From NCBI GenBank assembly GCA_963811805.1, contig CAWESU010000001.1:1426001-1490000 (forward strand): a stretch of DNA of 64,000 nucleotides, written 5' to 3'. Each line of letters opens with the position of its first letter. Within the stretch, counting starts at the first letter, position 1. Made by a program: the position numbers and the translations under genes. Of this stretch, positions 18,156 to 25,775 are shown piece by piece. The stretch is from DAHUXN01 sp963811805. Its GTDB lineage: Bacteria > Acidobacteriota > Terriglobia > Acidiferrales > UBA7541. The notes below the pieces were generated by a model, which saw only the letters and a list, made by a program, of their open reading frames with translations, made no database searches and was not told the DNA's origin.

Positions 18156-19001
18156 CTAATGCTGCGCGGATCTCCAGAAGCCAGGATCGCCCGCAGCAAA
18201 GTCGTCGGAAACGTGGCTTGAGGCGGCATCTACGAAGTAGAGTTCGCTGTCCCAGGAAATGTAGGCGTTGCGTGCGATTTCCTGCAATCGCGAGTCAACC
18301 GTCCGCCCCTCGGCGTCGTGGAGGGTTTTGGTCCTGGCGATGTAATCGTCCATCTCCTTGAGGGAGCGCATCGGCATGAAAATCACAAAGGTTGTCGACG
18401 GCGCGCCGGCATTCACCTGATAGGTCACCCAGGGAGCGTCGGCATTCAGACTGGCATAGGCAGCGCTCAAGTCCCGCATTGCTTCGGCGAATTCCTCTTC
18501 ATAACCCTGCCGGACGTGAATCGTGGCCACGCGAAGGATGCGCGCCTTGGAAAAATCGATCGAGGCGGCGCGATAGCCGATACCATCCCGGCGCACGGCA
18601 ATTTCGTTGGTCTCGCTGGAGACAAAAGTCAGCAGGCGCTGCTGCATGGGCACCCACTCAGGATGCGCTGCGTTGCTTTTCCCCAGAGCGTCAGCGGTCG
18701 CTTCCATATCTGCGAAGGTATCGAAAAAATTGAGACAGATCGCACCGGAAGCCCCTGTGAGAGACGGACCTCCGAACCAGTAGACTGGTGTCCTCGCTCG
18801 GTCATAATTGCGAGCGATCGCCGCTAACAATTCCTCGTAGGAGGCGTCCTTGCCCGACACAAATTGCTGGTGGACGATGTTGAGGATTTCGGGCGGCTGG
18901 CTGGCCACATTCAGGGCTTGATTGGCTTGCGCGCGCGCCGCGCGTGCAGAGAAGAGGCAAATCGCGAGAACGACGGTCACTCCGAGAACATTCCGGATCA
19001 T
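18156..19001 (-). CDS. Secreted hypothetical protein with possible dimeric alpha-beta-barrel fold
   Basis: 281 residues beginning with a clear signal peptide (MIRNVLGVTVVLAICLFSA, cut near ARAQA). A good ribosome-binding site (AAGGAGG) lies just before the ATG. The C-terminal half (ILRVATIHVRQGYEEEFAEAM, later TTFVIFMPMRSLKEMD) looks like the beta-alpha pattern of antibiotic-biosynthesis-monooxygenase or NIPSNAP-like domains, but no catalytic residue can be assigned. It lies 21 bases after the stop of the YmdB-type gene and reads the same way, so they may be co-transcribed. Confidence 0.65.
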   Translation of the reverse strand: MIRNVLGVTVVLAICLFSARAARAQANQALNVASQPPEILNIVHQQFVSGKDASYEELLAAIARNYDRARTPVYWFGGPSLTGASGAICLNFFDTFADMEATADALGKSNAAHPEWVPMQQRLLTFVSSETNEIAVRRDGIGYRAASIDFSKARILRVATIHVRQGYEEEFAEAMRDLSAAYASLNADAPWVTYQVNAGAPSTTFVIFMPMRSLKEMDDYIARTKTLHDAEGRTVDSRLQEIARNAYISWDSELYFVDAASSHVSDDFAAGDPGFWRSAQH

Positions 19002-19022
19002 TGAGCAGTCCTCCTTCGATAA

Positions 19023-19805
19023 TTAGTCGGAGCGAACAACGAGAGTTTCGATGGAGCGGGCATGGCCGGAGGTTTCATCCACGTCGATGAGCACCGCGTG
19101 CATTTGCACGTCCCCCTCAGCCACCTCGAAGCGCGCGGGCAGGCTATTCAGAAAACGTTGAATGATCGGCTCTTTGGTCATGCCGATAATGGAGTCATGC
19201 GGCCCGGTCATACCAACGTCGGTGATGAAAGCGCTGCCGTTGGGCAGAACGCGCGCATCCGAAGTGGCGACGTGGGTGTGCGTACCAACCACGGCGGAGA
19301 CTTTTCCGTCGAGAAACCAGCCCATGGCCTGTTTTTCGGAGGTAGTTTCGGCGTGCATGTCGACCAGGACCACTTTCACTTCGGGCGGGACGTGCGCGAG
19401 TTCGCGTTCCGCGGCGCGAAAAGGGCAATCGATCGGTGCCATGAACGTGCGCCCCTGCAGATCCAAGACCGCATAGCGCGTGCCGTTGCGCGCACTGCCA
19501 ACGTAAAGGCCGCTGCCCGGCAATCCGTCCGGAAAATTCGCGGGACGAAGCAAGCGGGGCTGATGCGGGAAATATTCCATGATTTCCTTGCGGTCCCAGA
19601 TGTGATTCCCGCCGGTTAGAACGTCGGCGCCGGCGGCGAAGAGTTCATCGGCCAGGCGAGGGGTGATGCCGAAGCCGGAAGCCGCATTTTCGCAGTTCAC
19701 GACGGCTAAATCGATTTTTCTCTGTTCGACGATGTCCGCAAGATGATCTTTGAGGATGCTTCGCCCGGGAGAGCCGACAATATCGCCCACGAATAGAATC
19801 AGCAT
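19023..19805 (-). CDS. YmdB-type metallophosphoesterase (TIGR00282)
   Basis: 260 residues. The dinuclear metal site motifs are all present: FVGDIVGSPGR, VNCENAASGFG, GGNHIWD, VDMHAETTSEK and GTHTHVATSD. Bacillus YmdB hydrolyses 2',3'- and 3',5'-cyclic nucleotides and influences biofilm and sporulation choice; the equivalent role here is inferred. It is often linked to rny or to cell-division genes; here it lies near parS-like sites, a 6S RNA and zapA, on the same strand. Confidence 0.9.
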   Translation of the reverse strand: MLILFVGDIVGSPGRSILKDHLADIVEQRKIDLAVVNCENAASGFGITPRLADELFAAGADVLTGGNHIWDRKEIMEYFPHQPRLLRPANFPDGLPGSGLYVGSARNGTRYAVLDLQGRTFMAPIDCPFRAAERELAHVPPEVKVVLVDMHAETTSEKQAMGWFLDGKVSAVVGTHTHVATSDARVLPNGSAFITDVGMTGPHDSIIGMTKEPIIQRFLNSLPARFEVAEGDVQMHAVLIDVDETSGHARSIETLVVRSD

Positions 19806-19855
19806 AGGTAAGCGCTAGAAGTTTAGAGGGTGGCGTGCAGAAAGAGTAGAAAAAT

Positions 19856-19871
19856 CGTTCCACGTGGAACA
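19856..19871 (-). promoter_or_regulatory. parS-like ParB-binding palindrome
   Basis: Minus strand TGTTCCACGTGGAACG, differing from the parS form TGTTCCACGTGGAACA only in the last base. The inner 14 bases are a perfect palindrome containing CACGTG. It lies between two genes, 612 bases from a second, perfect site. Confidence 0.75.
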
Positions 19872-19903
19872 AAGCGCACGGAACTGGCACGCGCTGCCTG
19901 GAT

Positions 19904-20467
19904 TTATTGCTGAACGGCTTCTTTCATGGCATTCATCGAATCCCTAGCGAAGCGCCTCTGCAGCAGCCTGGCATAGGGATAAGCCATGCGTGCCATCAGC
20001 CGGGGGCGGGAGAATGCATAGATGTCGTACCAGACCGAACTGTCGCGCGGGTGAAACTCGACCGTGAAACGCTCTTCGCCACGCTCGCCATGCGCCGGCA
20101 GAGTTCCGTAAGCGAAGCCATATCTATCGCGCTCTTCCATGACATAGACGATGCGGCAGGCGTTCAACGACCAGAAACCGGCATGCGACGCAAGGACAGC
20201 GACTGTTGCATTGGGTTCAATCGGAGTATCCGGCCAGCAAAGCGTGAGCCACGGCATGCTGAACATTTTCCATTGCAGCACGGCCTTGCGTGCTTTTTCA
20301 AAAATGTCCACCCCGGAGCCCAACTGGGCGCGATGGTGGTCCACATCGTAGCCGCGCGGGGCCTGCTCACGAGAAGCGCCCACGTGGGCATAAGAAAATG
20401 GCTGATTCTTTTGAGTTAAGAGAAAGTCTCGAACGAACTCCGGAGTGGGTTTCGCGAGAAAGAACAC
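19904..20467 (-). CDS. DUF1990-family protein
   Basis: 188 residues from the chosen GTG at 20467. The sequence follows the DUF1990 pattern closely: FSYAHVGASR, GYDVDHHRAQLG, WLTLCWPDTPIEPN, LNACRIVYV, FAYGTLPAHGERGEERF and YPYARLLQRRFARDS. Members are single-domain soluble proteins of unknown function, seen in actinobacteria, plants and acidobacteria. The frame stays open to an ATG at 20569, but those 34 extra codons run through a perfect parS site and do not resemble the family N-terminus, so the GTG just before FFLAKPTPEF is preferred. No clear ribosome-binding site is seen. Confidence 0.8.
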   Translation of the reverse strand: MFFLAKPTPEFVRDFLLTQKNQPFSYAHVGASREQAPRGYDVDHHRAQLGSGVDIFEKARKAVLQWKMFSMPWLTLCWPDTPIEPNATVAVLASHAGFWSLNACRIVYVMEERDRYGFAYGTLPAHGERGEERFTVEFHPRDSSVWYDIYAFSRPRLMARMAYPYARLLQRRFARDSMNAMKEAVQQ

Positions 20468-20482
20468 AACACGCAATTCTGA

Positions 20483-20498
20483 TGTTTCACGTGAAACA
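20483..20498 (+). promoter_or_regulatory. Perfect parS site
   Basis: TGTTTCACGTGAAACA, an exact 16-base match to the widespread chromosomal parS consensus bound by ParB/Spo0J. It lies between the DUF1990 start and the 6S RNA. parB itself is at the right edge of this window, and dnaA is about 7 kb away, as expected for an origin-proximal centromere. Confidence 0.92.
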
Positions 20499-20517
20499 AA
20501 AGCAAGCGGAGAGGTCC

Positions 20518-20694
20518 ACTCCGCCGTAGCGGCTAGGCCGCTGAACCCCTGAATAAAGTGGGCGCCCAACGCCTGCCTTCAGGCTTTCCGATCCCGATTG
20601 CTCGGGAGGGACATGCGCACCGGCAGAACGACAAGGGCTCCCGGGGACTCAGTGTTGGTTCAAAAAGGCCATCGCAGCGAAACGCGCGTCGCAG
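20518..20694 (-). ncRNA. ssrS: 6S RNA (candidate), ends approximate
   Basis: The minus strand downstream of zapA carries features of 6S RNA, which mimics an open promoter and binds sigma-70 RNA polymerase. AGTCCCC (about 20643-20649) on the 5' side and AGGGGTTCA (about 20543-20551) on the 3' side flank the bubble. Between them GGTGCGCATG, TCCCGAG and AAGCCTGAAGGCAG line up in order with E. coli 6S segments (GGTGAGCATG, TCCGAG, AAGCCTTAAAACTG). An imperfect closing stem can be drawn with GATGGCC against GGCCTA. ssrS next to zapA is the classic arrangement in proteobacteria. Ends are estimated from the E. coli geometry (184 nt). Confidence 0.65.
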
Positions 20695-20802
20695 GCCAAC
20701 TCCGCAACCCATTGTAACAGGACTGGTTGGCGGCCATCGTTGGCGGTAGGGCGAAGCTCGTTATCGTTCGTCGAATCTTGGGATTGGGAGGACCGGGGAC
20801 TC

Positions 20803-21081
20803 TTACGCGGACGTCTCCAGGGTCTTTTCCACTAACCGGACGCAGCGTTGCACGTGCTGGCGAAGCGGACCCTCGATTTCCTGCTGGCGTTTTCGAAGAA
20901 TGAAGAGTTCATCGGCGATGTTTAGAGCGGTAAGCACCGCAACGCGCGTGGAATCCACCTGGCGCGTGGATTCGGCGACGGCGCGCATCTTTTCGTCGAC
21001 GAAGGCGGCTACATCGCGAAGGTAGGCTTCGTCACCTTCAGCTTGAACATTGTATGTTTGGTCGAAAATTTCGACTTTCAT
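20803..21081 (-). CDS. zapA: Cell division protein ZapA
   Basis: 92 residues, typical length. ZapA binds and bundles FtsZ filaments. The N-terminal strand-rich domain has VEIFDQTYNV and DEAYLRDVAAFVDEKM. A long C-terminal helix follows with TALNIADELF and Gln/Arg-rich coiled coil. It follows pheT on the same strand after about 100 bases and precedes the 6S RNA candidate. The pheT-zapA link is frequent in Acidobacteria and other phyla. Confidence 0.9.
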   Translation of the reverse strand: MKVEIFDQTYNVQAEGDEAYLRDVAAFVDEKMRAVAESTRQVDSTRVAVLTALNIADELFILRKRQQEIEGPLRQHVQRCVRLVEKTLETSA

Positions 21082-21183
21082 TGGCGATCTCCCGGCTGGC
21101 TGGCGTCATTCTGCTGCATTGGGGCAAGCAACGCAAGCCGGGCGAAACTCACCAGAGCAAGCCGTCGGCGAGCGGAACTTGTT

Positions 21184-23271
21184 TTAGCTTGCCCGCAGGG
21201 TAGCGCCGAGTTTTTCGCTCAACGCCGAAGCGATACGCGACGAAAAATCGCTGAGCTGCGACTCGGTGAGCGTGGCCGTTTCGCTTTGGAAGGTAATGCG
21301 CAGCAACAAAGAATATTTTCCGGCAGGAATTTGTCCGCCGCGAAAAAGATCGGCAGCTTCCAAGTGCCGCAACTCAGGAATGGCGAGCGCGCGAACGACC
21401 TCCTCGATTTTCGCAAAGGTCGTGCCGTCCGTGAGGACCAGAGAAAAATCGCGCTCCACGGCTGGAAAGCGCGGCAATGGCTCGTAGCGCAAAGCCGCAC
21501 TGTGCTTGGCGAACGCTTCAAGCAAAGGCTCCAGGCGCAGCTCCGCGAGAAAAACGTCCTGACGGAGTTTGAACCGCTGCGCAACAGCTTGAGCGAGCTG
21601 CCCGGCAGCGCCGATGACCAGAGAGCCGTTTGCGGACAGCGTCAGCTGCGCTGAGCGTCCGTTGGCAAGCCAAGGCTTTCGCGTTGGCTCCCACCGCGCG
21701 CCGCCAGCGAGCGCCAGGATTTCGTCAAGGTCGCCTTTCAGGTTGGCAAACGAAAATTCGCGGGCAGATTCGTGAATGGATTGCTCGCGCGCGAGGCCGG
21801 TCGCGCCAAGCACCAGCGTGCGAGTCTCCACGGGCGTGCCGTGGCGGACTTCATAGGCTTTGCCGAATTCGAAGAGGCGCACGTTTTTCTGCGCGTGATT
21901 CAAATTCCATTCGACGGCGGCGACCATGCTGGTTGCGCCTGAGGTGCGCATTATCGAGGCGTCCTCGGAAAGGGGATTGCCGATCTCCGCGGGGGTTCGA
22001 TCCTCGGGGCGAAAGATGGCGTCGCGCTCCGGATCGACCAACGGAATAGCGACGATCTCTTCGTAGCCAAGCGCCACAAGTCTTTGCCGCAGGCGTTCTT
22101 CCTCGACGGCGTGCGGCAGCCGCACCGCGGGCAGCTTCGCCGGAGGCAAACGCGGGGGAAATTTGTCGTAGCCGTACAATCGCGCGACTTCCTCGATGAG
22201 GTCGATCTCGCGCGTGACGTCTCCGCGCCAAGACGGCACCGTGCAAGCCCAGGCCGCAACCGGCGAACTGGCGCTGCCCCGATTGGCATCGACGCGCACC
22301 GGCGCGAAGTCCAACGCGGAAAGGATTTCTTCAATTTCGCGATCCGGCACGTCGGCGCCCATCACGCGCAGCAATTCCTTGCGCGACAACTCAATTTTCC
22401 GCAGTGATTGCGGATGCGGATAAACATCGACGAGGCGCGCGAGCGCTTCGCCGCTGGCGAGTTGCTGAATCAGTTCCGCCGCGCGTTTCGAAGCGAAGGC
22501 GGCCATTTCGATATCGGCGCCACGCTCGAAGCGCATCGACGCCTCCGTGCGCAGTCCGAGTGCTTTGGAGGTCCGGCGAATGGAAATGGGGTCGAACCAC
22601 GCCGATTCAATGAGCAGGTTCTTGGTACCGAAGCTGATTTCGCTCTCCGCTCCGCCCATCACGCCGCCGATGGCCACCGGAGAGCGCGCGTCGCAAATTA
22701 CACACATGTCCTTAGAAAGCTTGCGCTCGATTCCGTCGAGCGTGCGCATGGTCTCGCCGGGCTTGGCGCGGCGCACAATGATGCGCTGCTCGGCGAGCTT
22801 GTCCAAATCGAAAGCATGGAGCGGCTGGCCCAGTTCGAGCATGACGTAATTGGTTACATCCACCACGTTGTTGACGGAAGACTGCCCCAGCGCTTCCAGC
22901 CGCCCGCGCAGCCAGTCGGGCGAAGGTTGGACTTTCACGCCGCGAAAGATTCGCGCGGTGTAGCGGCCGCACAGATCCGGTGCTTCGATTTCCACGCGCA
23001 CGGTCTTCGCGGCGGGTTCGGAAGATTCTTTTACCTTGGGCTGGATGGGTTTCAGGTTGAGGCGGTACAGCGCGGCAACTTCGCGTGCGACTCCGATGTG
23101 TGCGAGCAAATCCGGCCGATTGATGGTGATTTCCGCATCGAGTACCGGGCCTGCGGCGGTTTCTTCCACCGAGTCGACGGATACGCCGGCCATAGACAGG
23201 CGCGAGCGCAACTCTGGCGCCGGGGCGGTGATGTCGGCGAATTCCTTGAGCCAATTGTAAAGGATCTTCAT
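21184..23271 (-). CDS. pheT: Phenylalanyl-tRNA synthetase beta subunit, short form
   Basis: 695 residues, about 100 fewer than E. coli PheT. The protein passes directly from the first helix region (NWLKEFADI..LSMAGVSVDSVEE) to EITINRPDLLAHIGVAREVAAL. The EMAP-like tRNA-binding domain normally inserted there (E. coli residues about 40-150) is missing. The B3/B4 editing region (TNYVMLELGQPLHAFD, GGVMGG), the B5 domain, the catalytic-like core (PLSEDASIMRT) and the C-terminal anticodon-binding domain (PRFPAVERDFSLVL) are all present. It works as an alpha2-beta2 enzyme with PheS, encoded upstream with a VOC gene in between. Confidence 0.96.
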   Translation of the reverse strand: MKILYNWLKEFADITAPAPELRSRLSMAGVSVDSVEETAAGPVLDAEITINRPDLLAHIGVAREVAALYRLNLKPIQPKVKESSEPAAKTVRVEIEAPDLCGRYTARIFRGVKVQPSPDWLRGRLEALGQSSVNNVVDVTNYVMLELGQPLHAFDLDKLAEQRIIVRRAKPGETMRTLDGIERKLSKDMCVICDARSPVAIGGVMGGAESEISFGTKNLLIESAWFDPISIRRTSKALGLRTEASMRFERGADIEMAAFASKRAAELIQQLASGEALARLVDVYPHPQSLRKIELSRKELLRVMGADVPDREIEEILSALDFAPVRVDANRGSASSPVAAWACTVPSWRGDVTREIDLIEEVARLYGYDKFPPRLPPAKLPAVRLPHAVEEERLRQRLVALGYEEIVAIPLVDPERDAIFRPEDRTPAEIGNPLSEDASIMRTSGATSMVAAVEWNLNHAQKNVRLFEFGKAYEVRHGTPVETRTLVLGATGLAREQSIHESAREFSFANLKGDLDEILALAGGARWEPTRKPWLANGRSAQLTLSANGSLVIGAAGQLAQAVAQRFKLRQDVFLAELRLEPLLEAFAKHSAALRYEPLPRFPAVERDFSLVLTDGTTFAKIEEVVRALAIPELRHLEAADLFRGGQIPAGKYSLLLRITFQSETATLTESQLSDFSSRIASALSEKLGATLRAS

Positions 23272-23317
23272 TCGCTTTCAATCTCTTTGCAACATTTCGT
23301 GGCTCGCAGAGGAGCGA

Positions 23318-23698
23318 TCAAGGTTCAACACAAACTTCTATGGCATTGTTGTCTAAATCAAAGAAGCGAAAGAAGCGATTTCCGCCCCTGTCAGACGTGA
23401 TGCCTTCCGTCGCGACCTCATGGTCTATCAGCCATTTCTGTGCCTTTTCCAGATTCTTCGCGTAGAAGATGACATGCTGGCTGCCCGGGGCCGCGCCTGG
23501 TTCGAGTTCGACAAGCGAACAAATTCCGCCGTCTTTCGAGATACAAATGTCCGCAAAGGGCCTGCCAGAGTCGTCTTCTCTGCGATCATGGATTTCTCGA
23601 AGACCAAGCTTCTCTTTGTACCACTCGCGAGCAACAGCTATGCTGCGAACATCAATGGCGTAGTTATCGGCAATCGAAAATGGCGGCCCGCCCCACAT
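23318..23698 (-). CDS. VOC-superfamily (glyoxalase/bleomycin-resistance-like) protein
   Basis: 126 residues with the paired beta-alpha-beta-beta-beta pattern of vicinal oxygen chelate proteins: NYAIDVRSIAVAREWYKEKLGL at the start, HVIFYAKNLEKAQKWL in the middle and FRFFDLDNNAIEVCVEP at the end. The terminal Glu (IEVC) is a usual metal ligand; a clear N-terminal His ligand is not seen (Asp in that strand), so catalysis is uncertain. It is lodged between pheS (13 bases) and pheT (46 bases), on the same strand and evidently in the same transcript, an unusual place for this family. Confidence 0.85.
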   Translation of the reverse strand: MWGGPPFSIADNYAIDVRSIAVAREWYKEKLGLREIHDRREDDSGRPFADICISKDGGICSLVELEPGAAPGSQHVIFYAKNLEKAQKWLIDHEVATEGITSDRGGNRFFRFFDLDNNAIEVCVEP

Positions 23699-23711
23699 AG
23701 CGAAGCTCCTT

Positions 23712-24812
23712 TTATGGAAATTGCCGCAGGAAGCGCACGTCGTTCCTGAAAAACTGTTGCAAATCGTCGATGCCGTATTTCAGCATGGCGAGCCGATCGA
23801 CGCCCAACCCGAAAGCGAAACCGCTATAGAGCTTCGGGTCATAGTTGACGAACCCGTAGACCGCCGGGTTCACCATGCCTGCGCCGAACATTTCAATCCA
23901 GCCGGACTGTTTGCAGGTGCGGCATCCCGCGCCGCCGCAGACGTGGCACGAGGCATCGAACTCCGCCGAAGGCTCAGTAAATGGGAAATAGCTGGGACGC
24001 AGGCGCACGCGCGTTTGCGGGCCGAAAAATTCCTTGGCGAAATATTCAATCGTCCCCTTGAAGTCGCAAAACGTGATGTCCGTATCGACCGCCAGGCCTT
24101 CCAGCTGGTGAAACATGAACGAGTGGGTCGCGTCGGGATTGTCGCGGCGATAGACTTTTCCCGGAACCACGATGCGCACGGGAGGCTGCTGCTTCTCCAT
24201 GGTCCGCGCTTGCATCGGCGAAGTGTGCGTACGCAGCAAATAGCCGGGTGCATTTGAAATGTAGAACGTGTCCATGTTGTCGCGCGCGGGATGATGCTCG
24301 GGAATATTGAGCGCCTCGAAGTTGTAATAGGCGGTTTCGATCTCCGGTCCTTCCACCACGGAAAAGCCAATCGAAGCAAAAATGCGGTACAGCTCTTCGT
24401 AGGTTTGATGAACGAGATGCTCGGTGCCGAGCGGCCGCGTGACGCCGGGCAGGGAAAGATCGATTTGACCGCGCGCGGCCGCCGATTGGAGCGCGGCTTC
24501 CTCGGCGATTTTCTTTAATTGGCTCGCTAGATCTTCGAGTATGGGCCGCAGCCAGTTCAGCTGCTGACCCACCCATTTCTTGGCTTCAGGGGGAGCCTCC
24601 TTCAGCCAATTCGCCGTGATGCGCGAAATCACGCTGTCCTGGCGGCCAAGCCACCTTACACGAAATTTCTCGGCGGTTTCCGGCGTGGGCGGAACTTCGG
24701 CTTCCTGCGCCGCGAGTTCGGAGAGCCCGTGGAACAAGGCGTGAAGCTGGTCTTCGGACAAAACTCCGAGCTGGCTGAAGCGCGAGTACGTTTTTTCGAT
24801 TGCGTCAGGCAC
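23712..24812 (-). CDS. pheS: Phenylalanyl-tRNA synthetase alpha subunit
   Basis: 366 residues from a GTG at 24812. It is the catalytic subunit of PheRS. An N-terminal coiled coil binds tRNA. The class II motifs are motif 2 (VYRRDNPDATHSFMFHQLEGLAVD) and motif 3 (GFAFGLGVDRLAMLKYGI), and the phenylalanine pocket has FTEPSAEFD. The extra Cys cluster CHVCGGAGCRTCKQSGW is a zinc-like knuckle known in many bacterial PheS proteins. The frame is open further upstream through rplT, but the GTG is chosen because GAGG stands six bases before it and it clears the rplT stop by 38 bases. Confidence 0.95.
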   Translation of the reverse strand: MPDAIEKTYSRFSQLGVLSEDQLHALFHGLSELAAQEAEVPPTPETAEKFRVRWLGRQDSVISRITANWLKEAPPEAKKWVGQQLNWLRPILEDLASQLKKIAEEAALQSAAARGQIDLSLPGVTRPLGTEHLVHQTYEELYRIFASIGFSVVEGPEIETAYYNFEALNIPEHHPARDNMDTFYISNAPGYLLRTHTSPMQARTMEKQQPPVRIVVPGKVYRRDNPDATHSFMFHQLEGLAVDTDITFCDFKGTIEYFAKEFFGPQTRVRLRPSYFPFTEPSAEFDASCHVCGGAGCRTCKQSGWIEMFGAGMVNPAVYGFVNYDPKLYSGFAFGLGVDRLAMLKYGIDDLQQFFRNDVRFLRQFP

Positions 24813-24850
24813 TTTTGACCTCGTGTGGCGCGTGCCGATGAAAAGCGACG

Positions 24851-25234
24851 CTACGCGGAAGCAGGTGCTTTGGCCGCCGCGCTCAGGTGTCGTTTCGCCT
24901 GTGCCACCAGCGCCGTAAAACTTTCCGGCTCGCGCACCGCGAGGTCCGCGAGAATCTTGCGGTCCAGGTCGATTCCGCCGGTCTTCAACCCGTGCATGAA
25001 CTGGCTGTAGGAGATTCCGTTGTTGCGCGCGGCTGCACCGATGCGCTGAATCCACAGCGTGCGGTAATCGCGTTTGCGCGTGCGGCGATCACGATAGGAA
25101 TAGCGCAGGGAGCGGTTCATGGCTTCCTTCGCGGAGCGGTAGAGCTTGCTCTTGGTCAGGAAGAAGCCCTTGGTGTGCTTCAGGATCTTTTTGCGTTTGG
25201 CGCGACGCTTGGTACCGCGTTTAACTCGTGGCAT
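24851..25234 (-). CDS. rplT: Ribosomal protein bL20
   Basis: 127 residues. MPRVKRGT at the start and the Arg/Lys-rich N-terminal tail, then RDRRTRKRDYRTLWIQRIGAAAR and the helical C-terminal domain (NGISYSQFMHGLK, LADLAVREPESF) are diagnostic. It is essential for early 50S assembly and in other bacteria also represses its own operon. The order infC-rpmI-rplT is conserved, but a 265-base gap with a hairpin separates rpmI from rplT here. Confidence 0.97.
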   Translation of the reverse strand: MPRVKRGTKRRAKRKKILKHTKGFFLTKSKLYRSAKEAMNRSLRYSYRDRRTRKRDYRTLWIQRIGAAARNNGISYSQFMHGLKTGGIDLDRKILADLAVREPESFTALVAQAKRHLSAAAKAPASA

Positions 25235-25263
25235 GAAAAAGCTCCTCGATTGATGTCGGTTTC

Positions 25264-25327
25264 AAAAAACTAGGAGACAAACGAGCGCGGAGGCGCAACG
25301 GCAGCCCGACGCAACGGGTTTGTCTCG
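25264..25327 (-). terminator. Terminator/attenuator between rpmI and rplT
   Basis: On the minus strand GAGACAAAC (25326-25318) pairs perfectly with GTTTGTCTC (25282-25274) around a G+C-rich interior. CCTAGTTTTTTG follows, with its T run at 25269-25264. It lies about 30 bases before the rplT start, so it could set the bL20 level by attenuation. Confidence 0.6.
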
Positions 25328-25499
25328 TAGGAACTGCTTGCTGCAATTTGCGCCATCTTCGGCGCGACCCGGCCGGCAGGCACCCGTGACGCGCTGCCTA
25401 GCACGTGAAAAATCAATCGTGATTATCGCAGAGCTTCGCTGCCGTTCCAACTCATTTCATCTGCGGGACGAATACAGGCGAAGCGGGTGTTAAACGTCG

Positions 25500-25724
25500 C
25501 TAAGGCAGCCCGTAGGGCAATTGGAGGCGAACTTTTGCGGCGTCGCCCGGCGTGACTTGGATCTGTTTTCCCAGACGGCGCATGCGCTTGGGCTTCTTGG
25601 TGCCCAGCAGGTGGCGCCTTCCGGAATGGCTGCGCATCACTTTGCCCGTCGAAGTAATCTTAAACCGTTTGGCCGCGCCACGATGCGTTTTTAGCTTGAT
25701 CTTTTTTCTTGGTTTTCTCGGCAC
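25500..25724 (-). CDS. rpmI: Ribosomal protein bL35
   Basis: 74 residues, highly basic. The family core is plain: KLKTHRGAAKRFKITSTGKVMRSHSGRRHLLGTKKPKRMRRLGKQ. It is a component of the 50S subunit. It stands 51 bases after infC in the conserved initiation-factor/ribosomal-protein operon. The C-terminus (PGDAAKVRLQLPYGLP) is slightly longer than in E. coli. Confidence 0.96.
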   Translation of the reverse strand: MPRKPRKKIKLKTHRGAAKRFKITSTGKVMRSHSGRRHLLGTKKPKRMRRLGKQIQVTPGDAAKVRLQLPYGLP

Positions 25725-25775
25725 AACGTTCCTCGTTTGATCAGATATGGAATTCTCGCAGAATCGTCCGTCACC

